DNA of 64,000 nt, taken from NCBI GenBank assembly GCA_963978545.1, contig OZ021722.1:36163365-36227364 (forward strand). The letters run 5' to 3'. Under the pieces are notes generated by a model. It saw only the letters and a program-made list of their open reading frames with translations. It had not been told where the DNA came from and searched no databases. Position numbers and translations under genes: made by a program. This stretch comes from Linyphia triangularis (taxonomy: Eukaryota > Arthropoda > Arachnida > Araneae > Linyphiidae). Shown in pieces: positions 51,336 to 62,212 of this stretch; the stretch's first letter is position 1; every line of letters begins with the position of its first letter.

Positions 51336-51484
51336 AGGTTCTACCGAGATTCGAACTCGGATCGCTGGATTCAAAGTCCAGAGTGCTAACCATTACACCA
51401 TAGAACCCAAATTTCCCACACCGGGAATCGAACCCGGGCCGCCTGGGTGAAAGCCAGGAATCCTAACCACTAGACCACATGGGA
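51336..51484 (-). tRNA. Glu(UUC)-Gln(UUG) pair
   Basis: Gln 51336-51407, UUG intact. Glu 51413-51484, UUC intact. Confidence 0.95.
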
Positions 51485-51600
51485 CAATAAGCCTACGCAT
51501 TCAAACAATTTAGATATTTAATAAAATTATAAATTGAATTATACGTAAAATTTTAAAAATCATCGCATACATGAGGGATATTAATTTAGAAAAAAAATTT

Positions 51601-51749
51601 AGGTTCTACCGAGATTCGAACTCGGATCGCTGGATTCAGAGTCCAGAGTGCTGACCATTACACCTTAGAAAACAATTTTCCCAAGCCGGGAACCGAACCC
51701 GGGCCGCCTGGGTGAAAGCCAGGAATCCTAACCACTAGACCACATGGGA
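51601..51749 (-). tRNA. Glu(UUC)-Gln(CUG) pair
   Basis: Gln 51601-51672, CUG U1U2A8. Glu 51678-51749, UUC G58. Confidence 0.68.
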
Positions 51750-51864
51750 CAGAATGCCTACGTATCCAAATAAATTTTATATTTAATAAAATAATGCAGA
51801 AAATTATACAGAAACATTTTTTAATCCTTGACATACTTAAACGTGAAATAATTGGGAAAAAATT

Positions 51865-52013
51865 ACGTTCAACTGAAATTTGAGCTGGTATCGCTTTATC
51901 CAGAGACAAGAGTGCTGACCATTACATCATTGAACTTAATTTTCCCACGCAAGGAATCGAAAATTCTCAGCCTGGGTGATATGTAGTATTCCTAACCATA
52001 TGACAAAATAGTC
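51865..52013 (-). pseudogene. Decayed Glu-Gln pair
   Basis: Subfamily a (aaaattctcagcc). Confidence 0.9.
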
Positions 52014-52130
52014 TAATGAATTGCATTTTATCATCCTTTTGATTCAATAACTATATTGCGTAAAAAATACATATGTCCAAAAATATTTCATTCCAGATAT
52101 ATTTAGACATGATAGATTTAACAAAAAACT

Positions 52131-52279
52131 AGGTTCTACCGAGATTCGAACTCGGATCGCTGGATTCAAAGTCCAGAGTGCTAACCATTACACCATAGAA
52201 CCCAAATTTCCCACACCGGGAATCGAACCCGGGCCGCCTGGGTGAAAGCCAGGAATATTAACCACTAGACCACATGGGA
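52131..52279 (-). tRNA. Glu(UUC)-Gln(UUG) pair
   Basis: Gln 52131-52202, UUG intact. Glu 52208-52279, UUC D-ATAT. Confidence 0.85.
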
Positions 52280-52395
52280 CAATAAGCCTACGCATTCAAA
52301 CACTTTAGATATTTAATAAAATTATATAGTCAACTATATGTAAAATTTTAAAAATAATCGCGTACATGAGGGATATTAATTTAGAAAAAAAACTT

Positions 52396-52544
52396 AGGTT
52401 CTACCGAGATTCGAACTCGGATCGCTAGATTCAGAGTCCAGAGTGCTTACCATTACACCATAGAACTCAACTTTCCCACGCCTGGCATCGAACCCGGGCC
52501 ACTTGGGTGAGAGCCAGGATTCCTAACCACTAGACCACATGGGA
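52396..52544 (-). tRNA. Glu(CUC)-Gln(CUG) pair
   Basis: Gln 52396-52467, CUG A1 with an anticodon-stem change (gctagattc). Glu 52473-52544, CUC weak. Confidence 0.67.
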
Positions 52545-52660
52545 CAATAAGACTACGCAATCAAACACTTTAGATATTTAATAAAATTTTAATGTCAACT
52601 ATACGTAAAATTTTAAAAATCATCGCATACATGAGAGATATTAATTTAGAAAAAAAACTT

Positions 52661-52809
52661 AGGTTCCACCGAGATTCGAACTCGGATCGCTGGATTCAGA
52701 GTCCAGAGTGCTGACCATTACACCATAGAACCCAATTTTCCCACGCCGGGAATCGAACCCGGGCCGCCTGGGTGAGAGCCAGGAATCCTAACCACTAGAC
52801 CACGTGGGA
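52661..52809 (-). tRNA. Glu(CUC)-Gln(CUG) pair
   Basis: Gln 52661-52732, CUG intact. Glu 52738-52809, CUC intact. Confidence 0.95.
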
Positions 52810-52926
52810 CAGAATGCTTACGTAATCAAATAAATTTTATATTTAATAAAATAATGAAGAAAATTATACAGAAACATTTTATTAATCTTTGACATACTCA
52901 AGGGTGAAATAATTGGAAAAAAACTT

Positions 52927-53075
52927 ACGTTCTACTTAAATATGAGCTGGTATTGCTGGATCAAGAGATAAGAGTGCTGACAATTACATCATTGAACTTA
53001 ATTTTCCCTCGCAAGGAATCGAAAATTGGCAGCCTGGGTGAGATCTTGTACTCCTAACCCTATGACAAAAGATAC
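52927..53075 (-). pseudogene. Decayed Glu-Gln pair
   Basis: Subfamily b (ttctacttaaat). Confidence 0.9.
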
Positions 53076-53195
53076 TCATGAATTGCAATTTATCATCCTT
53101 TTGATTCAATAACTATATTGCGTAAAAAATATATATATATCCAAAAATATTTCATTCCAGATATATTTATACATGATAGATTTAACAAAAAGACG

Positions 53196-53343
53196 AGGTT
53201 CTACCAAGATTCGAAATCGGATCGCTGTATTCAATGTCCAGAGTGCTAACCATTACACGATAAAACCAATTTTCCCACGCCGGGAATCGAACCCGGGCCG
53301 CCTGGGTGAAAGCCAGGAATCCTAACCACTAGACCACATGGGA
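53196..53343 (-). tRNA. Glu(UUC)-Gln(UUG) pair
   Basis: Gln 53196-53267, UUG A33 with accaagattcg. Glu 53272-53343, UUC intact. Confidence 0.73.
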
Positions 53344-53459
53344 CAATAAGCCTACGCATTCAAACACTTTAGATATTTAATAAAATTATAAATTGAATTA
53401 TACGTAAAATTTTAAAAATCATCGCATACATGAGGGATATTAATTTAGAAAAAAAATTT

Positions 53460-53608
53460 AGGTTCTACCGAGATTCGAACTCGGATCGCTGGATTCAGAG
53501 TCCAGAGTGCTGACCATTACACCTTAGAACACAATTTTCCCAAGCCGGGAATCGAACCCGGGCCGCCTGGGTGAAAGCCATGAATAATAACCACTAGACC
53601 ACATGGGA
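53460..53608 (-). tRNA. Glu(UUC)-Gln(CUG) pair
   Basis: Gln 53460-53531, CUG U1A8. Glu 53537-53608, UUC D-TTAT/A28. Confidence 0.68.
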
Positions 53609-53724
53609 CAATAAGTTTACGCATTCAAACACTTTAGATATTTAATAAAATTATAAATTGAATTATACGTAAAATTTTAAAAATCATCGCATACATGAGG
53701 GATATTAATTTAGAAAAAAAAATT

Positions 53725-53873
53725 AGGTTCTACCGAGATTCGAACTCGGATCGCTGGATTCAGAGTCCAGAGTGCTGACCATTACACCTTAGAACACAAT
53801 TTTCCCAAGCCGGGAATCGAACCCGGGCCGCCTGGGTGAAAGCCAGGAATAATAACCACTAGACCACATGGGA
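53725..53873 (-). tRNA. Glu(UUC)-Gln(CUG) pair
   Basis: Gln 53725-53796, CUG U1A8. Glu 53802-53873, UUC D-TTAT. Confidence 0.72.
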
Positions 53874-53989
53874 CAATAAGCCTACGCATTCAAACACTTT
53901 AGATATTTAATAAAATTATAAAGTCAACTATATGTAAAATTTTAAAAATAATCGCGTACATGAGGGATATTAATTTAGAAAAAAAACTT

Positions 53990-54138
53990 AGGTTCCACCG
54001 AGATTCGAACTCGGATCGCTGGATTCAGAGTCCAGAGTGCTGACCATTACACCATAGAACCCAATTTTCCTACGCCGGGAATCGAACCCGCGCCGCCTGG
54101 GTAAAAGCCAGGAATCCTAACCACTAGACAACATGGGA
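53990..54138 (-). tRNA. Glu-body tRNA with UUU anticodon, and Gln(CUG)
   Basis: Gln 53990-54061, CUG intact. Glu-type 54067-54138, UUU (54103-54105), with the cctacg and cgcgcc stem faults seen at 5194. Confidence 0.7.
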
Positions 54139-54255
54139 CAGAATGCCTAAGTATTCAAATAAGTTTTATATTTCATAAAATAATGAAGAAAATTATACGG
54201 AAACATTTTAATAATCCTCGACATACTCAAGGGTGAAATAATTGGAAAAAAATTT

Positions 54256-54404
54256 ACGTTCTACTGAAATTTAAGCTGGTATCGCTGGATCCAGAGACAA
54301 GAGTGCTGACCATTACATCATTGAACTTAATTTTCCCACGCAAGGAATCAGAAATTGGCAGCCTGGGTGAGATCTAGTACTCCTAATCATATGACAAAAG
54401 AGTC
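54256..54404 (-). pseudogene. Decayed Glu-Gln pair
   Basis: Subfamily c (gaaatttaagct). Confidence 0.9.
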
Positions 54405-54521
54405 TAATGAATTGCATTTTATCATCCTTTTGATTCAATAACTATATTGCGTAAAAAATACATATGTCCAAAAATATTTCATTCCAGATATATTTAGACA
54501 TGATAGATTTAACAAAAAACT

Positions 54522-54670
54522 AGGTCCTACCGAGATTCGAACTCGGATCGCTGGATTCAAAGTGCAGAGTGCTAACCATTACACCATAGAACCCAAATTT
54601 CCCACACCGGGAATCGAACCCGGGCCGCCTGGGTGAAAGCCAGGAATCCTAACCACTAGACCACATGGGA
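54522..54670 (-). tRNA. Glu(UUC)-Gln(UUG) pair
   Basis: Gln 54522-54593, UUG with aggtcc (acceptor) and agtgcag (anticodon stem) changes. Glu 54599-54670, UUC intact. Confidence 0.83.
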
Positions 54671-54786
54671 CAATAAGCCTACGCATTCAAACACTTTAGA
54701 TATTTAATAACATTATATAGTCAACTATATGTAAAATTTTAAAAATAATCGCGTACATGAGGGATATTAATTTAGAAAAAAAACTT

Positions 54787-54935
54787 AGGTTCTAACGATA
54801 TTCGAACTCGGATCGCTGGATTCAAAGTCCAGAGTGCTAACCATTACACCATAGAACCCAAATTTCCCACACCGGGAATCGAACCCGGGCCGCCTGGGTG
54901 AAAGCCAGGAATCCTAACCACTAGACCACATGGGA
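54787..54935 (-). tRNA. Glu(UUC)-Gln(UUG) pair
   Basis: Gln 54787-54858, UUG with ctaacgatattcg. Glu 54864-54935, UUC intact. Confidence 0.87.
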
Positions 54936-55051
54936 CAATAAGCCTACGCATTCAAACAATTTAGATATTTAATAAAATTATAAATTGAATTATACGTAAA
55001 ATTTTAAAAATCATCGCATACATGAGGGATATTAATTTAGAAAAAAAATTT

Positions 55052-55200
55052 AGGTTCTACCGAGATTCGAACTCGGATCGCTGGATTCAGAGTCCAGAGT
55101 GCTGACCATTACACCTTAGAAAACAATTTTCCCAAGCCGGGAACCGAACCCGGGCAGCCTGGGTGAAAGCCAGGAATCCTAACCACTAGACCACATGGGA
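55052..55200 (-). tRNA. Glu(UUC)-Gln(CUG) pair
   Basis: Gln 55052-55123, CUG U1U2A8. Glu 55129-55200, UUC G58 with a variable-loop change (gggcagcctggg). Confidence 0.67.
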
Positions 55201-55315
55201 CAGAATGCCTACGTATCCAAATAAATTTTATATTTAATAAAATAATGCAGAAAATTATACAGAAACATTTTTTAATCCTTGACATACTTAAACGTGAAAT
55301 AATTGGGAAAAAATT

Positions 55316-55464
55316 ACGTTCAACTGAAATTTGAGCTGGTATCGCTTTATCCAGAGACAAGAGTGCTGACCATTACATCATTGAACTTAATTTTCCCACG
55401 CAAGGAATCGAAAATTGGCAGCCTGGGTGATATGTAGTATTCCTAACCATATGACAAAATAGTC
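55316..55464 (-). pseudogene. Decayed Glu-Gln pair
   Basis: Subfamily a, after the cttaaacgtg spacer. Confidence 0.9.
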
Positions 55465-55581
55465 TAATGAATTGCATTTTATCATCCTTTTGATTCAATA
55501 ACTATATTGCGTAAAAAATACATATGTCCAAAAATATTTCATTCCAGATATATTTAGACATGATAGATTTAACAAAAAACT

Positions 55582-55730
55582 AGGTTCTACCGAGATTCGA
55601 ACTCGGATCGCTGGATTCAAAGTCCAGAGTGCTAACCATTACACCATAGAACCCAAATTTCCCACACCGGGAATCGAACCCGGGCCGCCTGGGTAAAAGC
55701 CAGGAATATTAACCACTAGACCACATGGGA
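55582..55730 (-). tRNA. Glu-body tRNA with UUU anticodon, and Gln(UUG)
   Basis: Gln 55582-55653, UUG intact. Glu-type 55659-55730, UUU (55695-55697), D-ATAT body with acceptor and T arm intact: the 7433-bp repeat copy of 48149. Confidence 0.8.
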
Positions 55731-55846
55731 CAATAAGCCTACGCATTCAAACACTTTAGATATTTAATAAAATTATATAGTCAACTATATGTAAAATTTT
55801 AAAAATAATCGCGTACATGAGGGATATTAATTTAGAAAAAAAACTT

Positions 55847-55995
55847 AGGTTCTACCGAGATTCGAACTCGGATCGCTGGATTCAGAGTCCAGAGTGCTTA
55901 CCATTACACCATAGAACTCAACTTTCCCACGCCTGGCATCGAACCCGGGCCACTTGGGTGAGAGCCAGGATTCCTAACCACTAGACCACATGGGA
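55847..55995 (-). tRNA. Glu(CUC)-Gln(CUG) pair
   Basis: Gln 55847-55918, CUG A1. Glu 55924-55995, CUC weak. Confidence 0.7.
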
Positions 55996-56111
55996 CAATA
56001 AGACTACGCAATCAAACACTTTAGATATTTAATAAAATTTTAATGTCAACTATACGTAAAATTTTAAAAATCATCGCATACATGAGAGATATTAATTTAG
56101 AAAAAAAACTT

Positions 56112-56260
56112 AGGTTCCACCGAGATTCGAACTCGGATCGCTGGATTCAGAGTCCAGAGTGCTGACCATTACACCATAGAACCCAATTTTCCCACGCCGG
56201 GAATCGAACCCGGGCCGCCTGGGTGAGAGCCAGGAATCCTAACCACTAGACCACGTGTGA
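56112..56260 (-). tRNA. Glu(CUC)-Gln(CUG) pair
   Basis: Gln 56112-56183, CUG intact. Glu 56189-56260, CUC with one acceptor change (cacgtgtga). Confidence 0.9.
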
Positions 56261-56377
56261 CAGAATGCTTACGTAATCAAATAAATTTTATATTTAATAA
56301 AATAATGAAGAAAATTATGCAGAAACATTTTATTAATCTTTGACATACTCAAGGGTGAAATAATTGGAAAAAAACTT

Positions 56378-56526
56378 ACGTTCTACTGAAATATGAGCTG
56401 GTATTGCTGGATCAAGAGATAAGAGTGCTGACCACTACATCATTGAACTTAATTTTCCCTCGCAAGGAATCGAAAATTGGCAGCCTGGGTGAGATCTTGT
56501 ACTCCTAACCCTATGACAAAAGATAC
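56378..56526 (-). pseudogene. Decayed Glu-Gln pair
   Basis: Subfamily b (gaccactac). Confidence 0.9.
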
Positions 56527-56646
56527 TCATGAATTGCAATTTATCATCCTTTTGATTCAATAACTATATTGCGTAAAAAATATATATATATCCAAAAATA
56601 TTTCATTCCAGATATATTTATACATGATAGATTTAACAAAAAGACG

Positions 56647-56794
56647 AGGTTCTACCAAGATTCGAAATCGGATCGCTGTATTCAATGTCCAGAGTGCTAA
56701 CCATTACACGATAAAACCAATTTTCCCACGCCGGGAATCGAACCCGGGCCGCCTGGGTGAAAGCCAGGAATCCTAACCACTAGACCACATGGGA
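56647..56794 (-). tRNA. Glu(UUC)-Gln(UUG) pair
   Basis: Gln 56647-56718, UUG A33 with accaagattcg. Glu 56723-56794, UUC intact. Confidence 0.73.
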
Positions 56795-56910
56795 CAATAA
56801 GCCTACGCATTCAAACACTTTAGATATTTAATAAAATTATAAATTGAATTATACGTAAAATTTTAAAAATCATCGCATACATGAGGGATATTAATTTAGA
56901 AAAAAAATTT

Positions 56911-57059
56911 AGGTTCTACCGAGATTCGAACTCGGATCGCTGGATTCAGAGTCCAGAGTGCTGACCATTACACCTTAGAACACAATTTTCCCAAGCCGGG
57001 AATCGAACCCGGGCCGCCTGGGTGAAAGCCATGAATAATAACCACTAGACCACATGGGA
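56911..57059 (-). tRNA. Glu(UUC)-Gln(CUG) pair
   Basis: Gln 56911-56982, CUG U1A8. Glu 56988-57059, UUC D-TTAT/A28. Confidence 0.68.
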
Positions 57060-57175
57060 CAATAAGTTTACGCATTCAAACACTTTAGATATTTAATAAA
57101 ATTATAAATTGAATTATACGTAAAATTTTAAAAATCATCGCATACATGAGGGATATTAATTTAGAAAAAAAAATT

Positions 57176-57324
57176 AGGTTCTACCGAGATTCGAACTCGG
57201 ATCGCTGGATTCAGAGTCCAGAGTGCTGACCATTACACCTTAGAACACAATTTTCCCAAGCCGGGAATCGAACCCGGGCCGCCTGGGTGAAAGCCAGGAA
57301 TAATAACCACTAGACCACATGGGA
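57176..57324 (-). tRNA. Glu(UUC)-Gln(CUG) pair
   Basis: Gln 57176-57247, CUG U1A8. Glu 57253-57324, UUC D-TTAT. Confidence 0.72.
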
Positions 57325-57440
57325 CAATAAGCCTACGCATTCAAACACTTTAGATATTTAATAAAATTATAAAGTCAACTATATGTAAAATTTTAAAAAT
57401 AATCGCGTACATGAGGGATATTAATTTAGAAAAAAAACTT

Positions 57441-57589
57441 AGGTTCCACCGAGATTCGAACTCGGATCGCTGGATTCAGAGTCCAGAGTGCTGACCATTA
57501 CACCATAGAACACAATTTTCCCAATCCGGGAATCGAACCCGGGCCGCCTGGGTGAAAGCCAGGAATCCTAACCACTAGACCACATGGGA
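57441..57589 (-). tRNA. Glu(UUC)-Gln(CUG) pair
   Basis: Gln 57441-57512, CUG with U8 intact and G1 to U, as at 50008. Glu 57518-57589, UUC intact (aatccggg). Confidence 0.82.
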
Positions 57590-57705
57590 CAATAAGCCTA
57601 CGCATTCAAACACTTTAGATATTTAATAAAATTATAAATTGAAATATACGTAAAATTTTAAAAATCATCGCATAAGTGAGGGATATTAATTTAGAAAAAA
57701 AATTT

Positions 57706-57854
57706 AGGTTCTACCGAGATTCGAACTCGGATCGCTGGATTCAGAGTCCAGAGTGCTGACCATTACACCTTAGAACACAATTTTCCCAAGCCGGGAATCG
57801 AACCCGGGCCGCCTGGGTGAAAGCCATGAATAATAACCACTAGACCACATGGGA
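57706..57854 (-). tRNA. Glu(UUC)-Gln(CUG) pair
   Basis: Gln 57706-57777, CUG U1A8. Glu 57783-57854, UUC D-TTAT/A28. Confidence 0.68.
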
Positions 57855-57969
57855 CAGAATGCCTACGTATTCAAATAAATTTTATATTTAATAAAATAAT
57901 GCAGAAAATTATACAGAAACATTTTTTAATCCTTGACATACTCAAGGGTGAAATAATTGGAAAAAAATT

Positions 57970-58118
57970 ACGTTCAACTGAAATTTGAGCTGGTATCGCT
58001 TTATCCAGAGACAAGAGTCCTGACCATTACATCATTGAACTTAATTTTCCCATGCAAGGAATCGAAAATTAGCAGCCTGGGTGAGATCTAGTATTCCTAA
58101 CCATATGACAAAATAGTC
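57970..58118 (-). pseudogene. Decayed Glu-Gln pair
   Basis: Subfamily a (gagtcctgacc). Confidence 0.9.
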
Positions 58119-58235
58119 TAATGAATTGCATTTTATCATCAATTTGATTCAATATATATATTGCTTAAAAAATATATATATCCAAAAATATTTCATTCCA
58201 GATATATTTAGACATGATAGATTTAACAAAAAACT

Positions 58236-58384
58236 AGGTTCTACCGAGATTCGAACTCGGATCGCTATATTCAGAGTCCAGAGTGCTGACCATTACACCA
58301 TAGAACCCGATTTTCCCACGCCGGGAATCGAACCCGGGCCGCCTGGGTGAGAGCCAGGAATCCTAACCACTAGACCACGTGGGA
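58236..58384 (-). tRNA. Glu(CUC)-Gln(CUG) pair
   Basis: Gln 58236-58307, CUG with gctatattcag. Glu 58313-58384, CUC intact. Confidence 0.82.
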
Positions 58385-58501
58385 CAGAATGCTTACGTAA
58401 TCAAATAAATTTTATATTTAATAAAATAATGAAGAAAATTATACAGAAACATTTTATTAATCTTTGACATACTCAAGGGTGAAATAATTGGAAAAAAACT
58501 T

Positions 58502-58650
58502 ACGTTCTACTGAAATATGAGCTGGTATTGCTGGATCAAGAGATAAGAGTGCTGACCATTACATCATTGAACTTAATTTTCCCTCGCAAGGAATCGAAAA
58601 TTGGCAGCCTGGGTGAGATCTTGTACTCCTAACCCTATGACAAAAGATAC
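58502..58650 (-). pseudogene. Decayed Glu-Gln pair
   Basis: Subfamily b. Confidence 0.9.
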
Positions 58651-58768
58651 TCATGAGTTGCAATTTATCATCCTTTTGATTCAATAACTATATTGCGTAA
58701 AAAAATATATATATCCAAAAATATTTCATTCCAGATATATTTAGACATGATAGATTTAACAAAAAACT

Positions 58769-58917
58769 AGGTTCTACCGAGATTCGAACTCGGATCGCTG
58801 GATTCAAAGTCCAGAGTGCTAACCATTACACCATAGAACCCAAATTTCCCACACCGGGAATCGAACCCGGGCCGCCTGGGTGAAAGCCAGGAATCCTAAC
58901 CACTAGACCACATGGGA
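58769..58917 (-). tRNA. Glu(UUC)-Gln(UUG) pair
   Basis: Gln 58769-58840, UUG intact. Glu 58846-58917, UUC intact. Confidence 0.95.
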
Positions 58918-59033
58918 CAATAAGCCTACGCATTCAAACAATTTAGATATTTAATAAAATTATAAATTGAATTATACGTAAAATTTTAAAAATCATCGCA
59001 TACATGAGGGATATTAATTTAGAAAAAAAATTT

Positions 59034-59182
59034 AGGTTCTACCGAGATTCGAACTCGGATCGCTGGATTCAGAGTCCAGAGTGCTGACCATTACACCTTA
59101 GAAAACAATTTTCCCAAGCCGGGAACCGAACCCGGGCCGCCTGGGTGAAAGCCAGGAATCCTAACCACTAGACCACATGGGA
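59034..59182 (-). tRNA. Glu(UUC)-Gln(CUG) pair
   Basis: Gln 59034-59105, CUG U1U2A8. Glu 59111-59182, UUC G58. Confidence 0.68.
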
Positions 59183-59297
59183 CAGAATGCCTACGTATCC
59201 AAATAAATTTTATATTTAATAAAATAATGCAGAAAATTATACAGAAACATTTTTTAATCCTTGACATACTTAAACGTGAAATAATTGGGAAAAAATT

Positions 59298-59446
59298 ACG
59301 TTCAACTGAAATTTGAGCTGGTATCGCTTTATCCAGAGACAAGAGTGCTGACCATTACATCATTGAACTTAATTTTCCCACGCAAGGAATCGAAAATTCT
59401 CAGCCTGGGTGATATGTAGTATTCCTAACCATATGACAAAATAGTC
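59298..59446 (-). pseudogene. Decayed Glu-Gln pair
   Basis: Subfamily a (aaaattctcagcc). Confidence 0.9.
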
Positions 59447-59563
59447 TAATGAATTGCATTTTATCATCCTTTTGATTCAATAACTATATTGCGTAAAAAA
59501 TACATATGTCCAAAAATATTTCATTCCAGATATATTTAGACATGATAGATTTAACAAAAAACT

Positions 59564-59706
59564 AGGTTCTACCGAGATTCGAACTCGGATCGCTGGATTC
59601 AAAGTCCAGAGTGCTAACACCATAGAACCCAAATTTCCCACACCGGGAATCGAACCCGGGCCGCCTGGGTGAAAGCCAGGAATATTAACCACTAGACCAC
59701 ATGGGA
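59564..59706 (-). tRNA. Glu(UUC) with Gln(UUG) carrying a 6-nt D-arm deletion
   Basis: Gln-like 59564-59629 is only 66 nt: the D arm lost six bases (gtgctaacaccatag), removing much of the D loop and the A box. Otherwise UUG intact. Glu 59635-59706, UUC D-ATAT. The matching monomer at 52131 has no deletion, so it is newer than the 7433-bp duplication. Confidence 0.78.
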
Positions 59707-59822
59707 CAATAAGCCTACGCATTCAAACACTTTAGATATTTAATAAAATTATATAGTCAACTATATGTAAAATTTTAAAAATAATCGCGTACATGAGGGA
59801 TATTAATTTAGAAAAAAAACTT

Positions 59823-59971
59823 AGGTTCTACCGAGATTCAAACTCGGATCGCTGGATTCAGAGTCCAGAGTGCTTACCATTACACCATAGAACTCAACTT
59901 TCCCACGCCTGGCATCGAACCCGGGCCACTTGGGTGAGAGCCAGGATTCCTAACCACTAGACCACATGGGA
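59823..59971 (-). tRNA. Glu(CUC)-Gln(CUG) pair
   Basis: Gln 59823-59894, CUG A1 with a T-loop change (gattcaaactcgg). Glu 59900-59971, CUC weak. Confidence 0.67.
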
Positions 59972-60087
59972 CAATAAGACTACGCAATCAAACACTTTAG
60001 ATATTTAATAAAATTTTAATGTCAACTATACGTAAAATTTTAAAAATCATCGCATACATGAGAGATATTAATTTAGAAAAAAAACTT

Positions 60088-60236
60088 AGGTTCCACCGAG
60101 ATTCGAACTCGGATCGCTGGATTCAGAGTCCAGAGTGCTGACCATTACACCATAGAACCCAATTTTCCCACGCCGGGAATCGAACCCGGGCCGCCTGGGT
60201 GAGAGCCAGGAATCCTAACCACTAGACCACGTGGGA
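60088..60236 (-). tRNA. Glu(CUC)-Gln(CUG) pair
   Basis: Gln 60088-60159, CUG intact. Glu 60165-60236, CUC intact. Confidence 0.95.
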
Positions 60237-60353
60237 CAGAATGCTTACGTAATCAAATAAATTTTATATTTAATAAAATAATGAAGAAAATTATACAGAA
60301 ACATTTTATTAATCTTTGACATACTCAAGGGTGAAATAATTGGAAAAAAACTT

Positions 60354-60502
60354 ACGTTCTACTTAAATATGAGCTGGTATTGCTGGATCAAGAGATAAGA
60401 GTGCTGACAATTACATCATTGAACTTAATTTTCCCTCGCAAGGAATCGAAAATTGGCAGCCTGGGTGAGATCTTGTACTCCTAACCCTATGACAAAAGAT
60501 AC
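60354..60502 (-). pseudogene. Decayed Glu-Gln pair
   Basis: Subfamily b (ttctacttaaat). Confidence 0.9.
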
Positions 60503-60622
60503 TCATGAATTGCAATTTATCATCCTTTTGATTCAATAACTATATTGCGTAAAAAATATATATATATCCAAAAATATTTCATTCCAGATATATTTATACA
60601 TGATAGATTTAACAAAAAGACG

Positions 60623-60770
60623 AGGTTCTACCAAGATTCGAAATCGGATCGCTGTATTCAATGTCCAGAGTGCTAACCATTACACGATAAAACCAATTTT
60701 CCCACGCCGGGAATCGAACCCGGGCCGCCTGGGTGAAAGCCAGGAATCCTAACCACTAGACCACATGGGA
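60623..60770 (-). tRNA. Glu(UUC)-Gln(UUG) pair
   Basis: Gln 60623-60694, UUG A33 with accaagattcg. Glu 60699-60770, UUC intact. Confidence 0.73.
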
Positions 60771-60886
60771 CAATAAGCCTACGCATTCAAACACTTTAGA
60801 TATTTAATAAAATTATAAATTGAATTATACGTAAAATTTTAAAAATCATCGCATACATGAGGGATATTAATTTAGAAAAAAAATTT

Positions 60887-61035
60887 AGGTTCTACCGAGA
60901 TTCGAACTCGGATCGCTGGATTCAGAGTCCAGAGTGCTGACCATTACACCTTAGAACACAATTTTCCCAAGCCGGGAATCGAACCCGGGCCGCCTGGGTG
61001 AAAGCCATGAATAATAACCACTAGACCACATGGGA
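60887..61035 (-). tRNA. Glu(UUC)-Gln(CUG) pair
   Basis: Gln 60887-60958, CUG U1A8. Glu 60964-61035, UUC D-TTAT/A28. Confidence 0.68.
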
Positions 61036-61151
61036 CAATAAGTTTACGCATTCAAACACTTTAGATATTTAATAAAATTATAAATTGAATTATACGTAAA
61101 ATTTTAAAAATCATCGCATACATGAGGGATATTAATTTAGAAAAAAAAATT

Positions 61152-61300
61152 AGGTTCCACCGAGATTCGAACTCGGATCGCTGGATTCAGAGTCCAGAGT
61201 GCTGACCATTACACCTTAGAACACAATTTTCCCAAGCCGGGAATCGAACCCGGGCCGCCTGGGTGAAAGCCAGGAATAATAACCACTAGACCACATGGGA
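61152..61300 (-). tRNA. Glu(UUC)-Gln(CUG) pair
   Basis: Gln 61152-61223, CUG U1A8 with a ggttccacc 3' end. Glu 61229-61300, UUC D-TTAT. Confidence 0.72.
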
Positions 61301-61416
61301 CAATAAGCCTACGCATTCAAACACTTTAGATATTTAATAAAATTATAAAGTCAACTATATGTAAAATTTTAAAAATAATCGCGTACATGAGGGATATTAA
61401 TTTAGAAAAAAAACTT

Positions 61417-61565
61417 AGGTTCCACCGAGATTCGAACTCGGATCGCTGGATTCAGAGTCCAGAGTGCTGACCATTACACCATAGAACCCAATTTTCCTAC
61501 GCCGGGAATCGAACCCGCGCCGCCTGGGTAAAAGCCAGGAATCCTAACCACTAGACAACATGGGA
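61417..61565 (-). tRNA. Glu-body tRNA with UUU anticodon, and Gln(CUG)
   Basis: Gln 61417-61488, CUG intact. Glu-type 61494-61565, UUU (61530-61532) with cctacg and cgcgcc faults; copy of 53990. Confidence 0.7.
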
Positions 61566-61682
61566 CAGAATGCCTAAGTATTCAAATAAGTTTTATATTT
61601 CATAAAATAATGAAGAAAATTATACGGAAACATTTTAATAATCCTCGACATACTCAAGGGTGAAATAATTGGAAAAAAATTT

Positions 61683-61831
61683 ACGTTCTACTGAAATTTA
61701 AGCTGGTATCGCTGGATCCAGAGACAAGAGTGCTGACCATTACATCATTGAACTTAATTTTCCCACGCAAGGAATCAGAAATTGGCAGCCTGGGTGAGAT
61801 CTAGTACTCCTAATCATATGACAAAAGAGTC
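61683..61831 (-). pseudogene. Decayed Glu-Gln pair
   Basis: Subfamily c (gaaatttaagct). Confidence 0.9.
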
Positions 61832-61948
61832 TAATGAATTGCATTTTATCATCCTTTTGATTCAATAACTATATTGCGTAAAAAATACATATGTCCAAAA
61901 ATATTTCATTCCAGATATATTTAGACATGATAGATTTAACAAAAAACT

Positions 61949-62096
61949 AGGTCCTACCGAGATTCGAACTCGGATCGCTGGATTCAAAGTGCAGAGTGCT
62001 AACCATTACACCATAGAACCCAAATTTCCCACACCGGGAATCGAACCCGGCCGCCTGGGTGAAAGCCAGGAATCCTAACCACTAGACCACATGGGA
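61949..62096 (-). tRNA. Glu(UUC) with 1-nt deletion, and Gln(UUG)
   Basis: Gln 61949-62020, UUG with aggtcc and agtgcag. Glu 62026-62096 is 71 nt: one G is missing from the run before the variable loop (gaacccggccgcc), shortening the T-stem/variable region. The matching copy at 54522 is full length. Confidence 0.75.
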
Positions 62097-62212
62097 CAAT
62101 AAGCCTACGCATTCAAACACTTTAGATATTTAATAAAATTATATAGTCAACTATATGTAAAATTTTAAAAATAATCGCGTACATGAGGGATATTAATTTA
62201 GAAAAAAAACTT

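Larger units (their letters stand above)
47354..62212 (-). repeat. 28-monomer repeat, 7433 bp, two full copies plus part of a third
   Basis: Copies begin near 47354 and 54787; a third continues from ~62213 at reduced fidelity. Offsets between matching monomers are 7433 bp, falling to 7427 after a 6-bp deletion near 59617 and to 7426 after a 1-bp deletion near 62050. Inside it, 47354-49361 and 51336-53343 match at offset 3982 bp (15 monomers). Confidence 0.9.
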
